A stretch of 64,000 nucleotides of DNA from Streptomyces sparsogenes (GTDB lineage: Bacteria; Actinomycetota; Actinomycetes; Streptomycetales; Streptomycetaceae). Shown piece by piece: positions 61,248 to 64,000 of the stretch. The position numbers were made by a program, and so were the translations under genes. Each line of letters opens with the position of its first letter. Within the stretch, counting starts at the first letter, position 1. Below the pieces are notes generated by a model. The model was not told the origin of the DNA. It saw only the letters and a program-made list of their open reading frames with translations, and made no database searches. The stretch covers positions 62,001 to 126,000 of the forward strand of contig NZ_MAXF01000020.1 of assembly GCF_001704635.1 (NCBI RefSeq), written 5' to 3'.

Positions 61248-62627
61248 TTAGCGCAGGTGCGTCGTGTCGTTCAGCAGCCGCAGCGACGCGTTGCCGTCCG
61301 CGTAGTACGCCAGCGCCGACAGCGACGCCGCGGAGATCTCCATCCGGAACAGCGCCTCCGGCGGCGCGCCCAGCGCCAGCCGCACCAGGGTCTTGATCGG
61401 CGTCACGTGGGTGACCAGCAGCACCGTACGGCCCGCGTAGCGCGCGACCAGCTTGTCCCGGGCGAGCGCCACCCGGCGGGCGACCGTCGCGAAGCTCTCG
61501 CCGCCGCCGGTGGGGGCCGTCTTGGAGGAGGTGAGCCAGGCCTGGAGGTCGTCCGGATAGCGCTCCCGTACCTCCCCGAACGTCAGGCCCTCCCAGGCCC
61601 CGAAGTCGGTCTCCCGCAGCCCCTCCTCGATACGGACGTCCAGGCCCAGGCGGGCCGCGACCGCCTCGGCGGTCTCCACGCAGCGCGTGAGCGGTGAGCT
61701 GACCACGGCCTGGATGGTGCCGCGCGCCGCGAGCGCCGCCGCCACCAGCTCGGCCTGGCGGCGGCCCACGGGGGAGAGGTGGGGGTCGCTGCCGCCGCTG
61801 CCGGAGAAGCGCTTCTCGGGGGTGAGCGCGGTCTCGCCGTGCCGCAGCAGGACGAGGGTGGCGGGCGCGCCCAGGTCGGCGGGCGCGGCCCAGCCGCGGG
61901 GTGCCGCCATCTGGGCGGAAGTCGGCGGCGGGGTGGCCCCCGGAGTGGCGGTTGGGGTGGTAGTCGCCGGAGGGGCGGTCGCGGCGGCGGTTGCCGGGGC
62001 AGCAGGCGCCGTGGGTGCCTCCAGGGCGTCGTCGGCGGATGGCTGGGCCCCGGCTCCCGCGTCGTGGGCGGACGGTTGCCCCCCGCCGCCCGCTTCCCCG
62101 GCGGCCGTCGCGCCCCCCGCCGCCCCCGCGAGGTCCTCCCCGCCCGCCAGCGAGCCCCCCGGCGGCGGCTTGGGCCGCCACTGCTCGCCCCGCTTGCCCG
62201 CGTCCATCGCCTCGTTGGCGAGCCGGTCCGCGTGCTTGTTCCGCTCGCGCGGGATCCACTCGTACGACACCCGGCCCGGCGGGAAGACCACCCTCGCCTC
62301 GGCCGCGAGCGGGCGCATGCCGGGGTGCTTGATCTTCCAGCGGCCGGACATCTGCTCGACCACGAGCTTGGAGTCCATCCGGACCTGGACCTCGGCCTCC
62401 GGGTCGAGAGCGTGTGCCGCCCGCAACCCGGCGATCAGGCCCTTGTACTCGGCGACGTTGTTGGTCGCGGTGCCGATGTACTCCGCCGCCTCCGCGAGGG
62501 TCTCGCCGGTCTCCGCGTCGCGGACGACCGCGCCGTAGCCGGCCGGTCCAGGGTTGCCCCGGGAGCCGCCGTCCGCCTCGACGAGGAAGCGGCGGGTCAC
62601 CGGCCTAGGGGGTGTCTTGCGGATCAT
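61248..62627 (-). CDS. bifunctional RNase HI / acid phosphatase
   Basis: 459 residues. Residues about 12-145 are RNase HI with catalytic acids in VEADGGSRGNPG, NVAEYKGL, VRMDSKLVVEQ and NKHADRLAN. A Pro/Ala/Thr-rich linker (about 155-245) leads to a CobC/histidine phosphatase with LLRHGETALTP and THVTPIK. The mycobacterial homologue Rv2228c has the same architecture. ATG 62627 has GGGAG six bases upstream, but that ATG, its ribosome site and the first residues (MIRKTPPRP) come from an inserted element; the ancestral start is probably GTG 62600. Confidence 0.92.
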   Translation of the reverse strand: MIRKTPPRPVTRRFLVEADGGSRGNPGPAGYGAVVRDAETGETLAEAAEYIGTATNNVAEYKGLIAGLRAAHALDPEAEVQVRMDSKLVVEQMSGRWKIKHPGMRPLAAEARVVFPPGRVSYEWIPRERNKHADRLANEAMDAGKRGEQWRPKPPPGGSLAGGEDLAGAAGGATAAGEAGGGGQPSAHDAGAGAQPSADDALEAPTAPAAPATAAATAPPATTTPTATPGATPPPTSAQMAAPRGWAAPADLGAPATLVLLRHGETALTPEKRFSGSGGSDPHLSPVGRRQAELVAAALAARGTIQAVVSSPLTRCVETAEAVAARLGLDVRIEEGLRETDFGAWEGLTFGEVRERYPDDLQAWLTSSKTAPTGGGESFATVARRVALARDKLVARYAGRTVLLVTHVTPIKTLVRLALGAPPEALFRMEISAASLSALAYYADGNASLRLLNDTTHLR

Positions 62628-62794
62628 GCTGGGCTCCCGACGCCTGGCACGCCCGCCCCCAGGCTTCGCCCGGGAGGTGCCCCCGGCTGCGTTGTCGTCG
62701 TCGCACGCAGCGCCGCTGCGCTCTCCTCCTCCGCCTTGCGGCTGGACGCACCAGACGCCGCTCGCTGATCCAGCCTGACCCGCAAGACACCCCC
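62608..62794. mobile_element. 187-bp MITE with TA target-site duplication
   Basis: Terminal inverted repeats of 25 bases (62608-62632 and 62770-62794) match at 23 positions, the outer 15 perfectly (GGGGGTGTCTTGCGG). TA flanks both ends (62606-62607 and 62795-62796). No coding capacity. TA duplication points to mobilisation by an IS630/Tc1-mariner-type transposase elsewhere. Confidence 0.85.
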
Positions 62795-63537
62795 TACAGC
62801 CCCGACTCGGGCATACGGACCAGGATGCGGCGGCAGTTCTCGCAGCGGACCACCGCGTCGGGGGCCGCCGCCCGCACCTCGTTGAGCTCGGTGATCGCCA
62901 GCTCCTGGCGGCAGCCGTCGCAGCGCCGCTGGTAGAGCCGGGCCGCGCCGACGCCGCCCTGCTGCTCGCGCAGCTTGTCGTAGAGCTTCAGCAGATCGGC
63001 GGGGATGGTGCCGGCGATGACCCCGCGCTCCTTGGTGACGGTCGCCACCTCGGCGTCGATCTCCCCGGCCGCCGCGTCCCGGCGGGCGGTGGTGTCGCCG
63101 ATCCGGTCCTGCAGCGACTGGACGCGGCCGGTCAGCTCGGTCACCCGCTCCTGCGCGGCCTCGCGGCGCTCCATGACCTCCAGGACGACGTCCTCCAGGT
63201 CGCTCTGGCGCTTGGCGAGGGAGGCGATCTCGTGCTGGAGGTTCTCCAGGTCCTTCGGGGAGGTGACGGCGCCGGAGTCCAGGCGCTTCTGGTCGCGGGC
63301 GGCGCGCTGGCGCACCTGGTCCACGTCCTGCTCGGCCTTGGTCTGCTCGCGGGCGGTGTCGCTCTCCTCGGTCTGCGCCGCGACGAGGAGGTCGCGCAGC
63401 TGGGTGAGGTCGGCGTTCAGGGCGTCCAGCTCGGCGTGCTCGGGCAGCGTCCTGTGCTTGTGGGCGAGTTGGGAGAGCCGGACGTCGAGGGCCTGGACCT
63501 CGAGGAGGCGGATCTGGTCGGCGGGCGCGGCGTTCAG
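62794..63537 (-). CDS. coiled-coil zinc-ribbon protein (C4-type)
   Basis: 247 residues. A long coiled coil (about 10-175) is followed by a zinc ribbon with CDGCRQEL and CENCRRIL. Actinobacterial homologues begin MNAAPADQIRLL; here the same sequence is preceded by CTG, not ATG or GTG, which overlaps the upstream stop as CTGA and has GGAG eight bases before it. I therefore take CTG 63537 as start. Function unknown; always next to Nif3 and RNase H genes. The stop TAG uses the TA duplication and first base of the MITE. Confidence 0.88.
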   Translation of the reverse strand: MNAAPADQIRLLEVQALDVRLSQLAHKHRTLPEHAELDALNADLTQLRDLLVAAQTEESDTAREQTKAEQDVDQVRQRAARDQKRLDSGAVTSPKDLENLQHEIASLAKRQSDLEDVVLEVMERREAAQERVTELTGRVQSLQDRIGDTTARRDAAAGEIDAEVATVTKERGVIAGTIPADLLKLYDKLREQQGGVGAARLYQRRCDGCRQELAITELNEVRAAAPDAVVRCENCRRILVRMPESGL

Positions 63538-64000
63538 CGGGGGGCTCCAGGGGTGGTGGTGGGCGGGACGTGAGCGGGGGTGGGCGCGTGAGCGGTCCAA
63601 GGGTCGGTGACCGTACGGGAGATATGGGTCCGCAGACCCCAGCCGTGGCGGTCGGAGATCTCGTCGAGCTGCGCGGCGGCCTGCTCGACCCAGGGCCACT
63701 CGGTGGCCCAGTGGGCGGCGTCCAGCAGCGCGAGGTCGTCGCCGCCGGGCATCGCCGCGGCCTGCTGGGCCTCGGAGGCGGGGTGGTGGCGCAGGTCGGC
63801 GGTGAGGTAGGCGTCGACTCCGGCCGCGCGCACCTCGGCGAAGAGGCTGTCGCCCGAGCCGCCGCAGACGGCGACCGTGCGGATCAGCCGGTCGGGGTCG
63901 CCGGAGAAGCGGATGCCCTGGGCGGTGGCGGGCAGCCGGGCCGCGGCGCGCTCGGCGAAGTCCCGCAGCGCGACGGGGTGGTCCAGCTCGCAGACCCGGC
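63534..64000 (-). CDS. Nif3-like dinuclear metal centre protein, C-terminal part
   Basis: The frame is open at the right edge, so the N-terminal half is missing; about 155 residues are visible. RTVAVCGGSGDSLF and YLTADLRHHPASEAQ are the Nif3/DUF34 motifs, with the HHPA metal ligand. It is a conserved hexameric protein, often viewed as GTP cyclohydrolase I type 2-like. First gene of the Nif3, zinc-ribbon, RNase H operon. Confidence 0.9.
   Translation of the reverse strand, partial: RVCELDHPVALRDFAERAAARLPATAQGIRFSGDPDRLIRTVAVCGGSGDSLFAEVRAAGVDAYLTADLRHHPASEAQQAAAMPGGDDLALLDAAHWATEWPWVEQAAAQLDEISDRHGWGLRTHISRTVTDPWTAHAPTPAHVPPTTTPGAPR

Noticed and set aside
1..64000. tRNA, rRNA, tmRNA or riboswitches
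   Set aside because: No cloverleaf, rRNA block or known riboswitch core was found in the gene-free stretches.

Overview
The window is a 64 kb piece of an actinobacterial chromosome, almost certainly Streptomyces or a close relative. Support: very high GC with strong G/C third-position bias, GTG/TTG starts with GTGA and ATGA stop-start overlaps, an AfsR/SARP regulator, carbohydrate ABC operons without their own ATPase, an F420 oxidoreductase, a Streptomyces-type prim-pol gene, an A-type rnpB, and a type I-E CRISPR system with a Cas3-Cse1 fusion, an arrangement known from streptomycetes.

Layout. 1-4.0 kb: end of an ABC-2 permease and an AfsR-like regulator. 4.2-6.0 kb: site-2 protease homologue, small membrane protein, NADPH-F420 oxidoreductase. 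6.05-10.5 kb: leftward operon of a cytosolic sialidase, a solute-binding lipoprotein and two CUT1 permeases. 10.7-14.25 kb: small proteins, an MFS exporter, methionine aminopeptidase. 14.3-18.9 kb: an EfeO-EfeB-EfeU iron uptake operon behind a candidate DmdR iron box, plus a lipoprotein gene overlapping efeU. 19-28.6 kb: scattered housekeeping and metabolic genes (prim-pol, GDPD, TetR plus dimethylargininase, Rsm22, serine hydrolase, Bcr-type exporter, Gfo/Idh oxidoreductase, PAP2). 28.8-33.2 kb: PhoD phosphatase, secreted hypothetical, hemerythrin protein, orphan LuxR-type response regulator.

33.3-45.7 kb is the most unusual part: an eleven-gene, tightly coupled leftward operon that looks like a small lipid biosynthetic cluster. 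It has two fatty-acyl-AMP ligases, two acyl carrier proteins, an acyl-ACP desaturase, an alpha-oxoamine synthase, an O-methyltransferase, an acyl-CoA dehydrogenase homologue, an MMPL exporter, a nitroreductase-like protein and an SRPBCC protein. I infer a desaturated acyl chain is loaded on ACP, condensed with an amino acid to an alpha-aminoketone, then modified and exported. No ketosynthase or thioesterase is present and I do not recognise the product. A divergent Tat-exported flavin oxidase (46.15-47.8 kb) may belong to it.

47.9-57.85 kb: a complete type I-E CRISPR-Cas locus, all leftward, with a short array at each end. The cas3 and cse1 genes are fused in one 1515-residue protein. Both arrays have the leader on their high-coordinate side and share a 13-base leader end.

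58.3-64 kb: rnpB, Uma2 nuclease-like gene, yaaA, KDPG aldolase, and a Nif3 / zinc-ribbon / RNase H-phosphatase operon. A 187-bp MITE with TA target duplication sits between the last two genes and apparently supplies a new ribosome site and start codon for the RNase H gene. Two related hairpins with compensatory base changes lie in two convergent gaps 48 kb apart (13.0 and 61.2 kb) and look like a mobile or conserved bidirectional terminator family. No tRNA or rRNA gene was seen.
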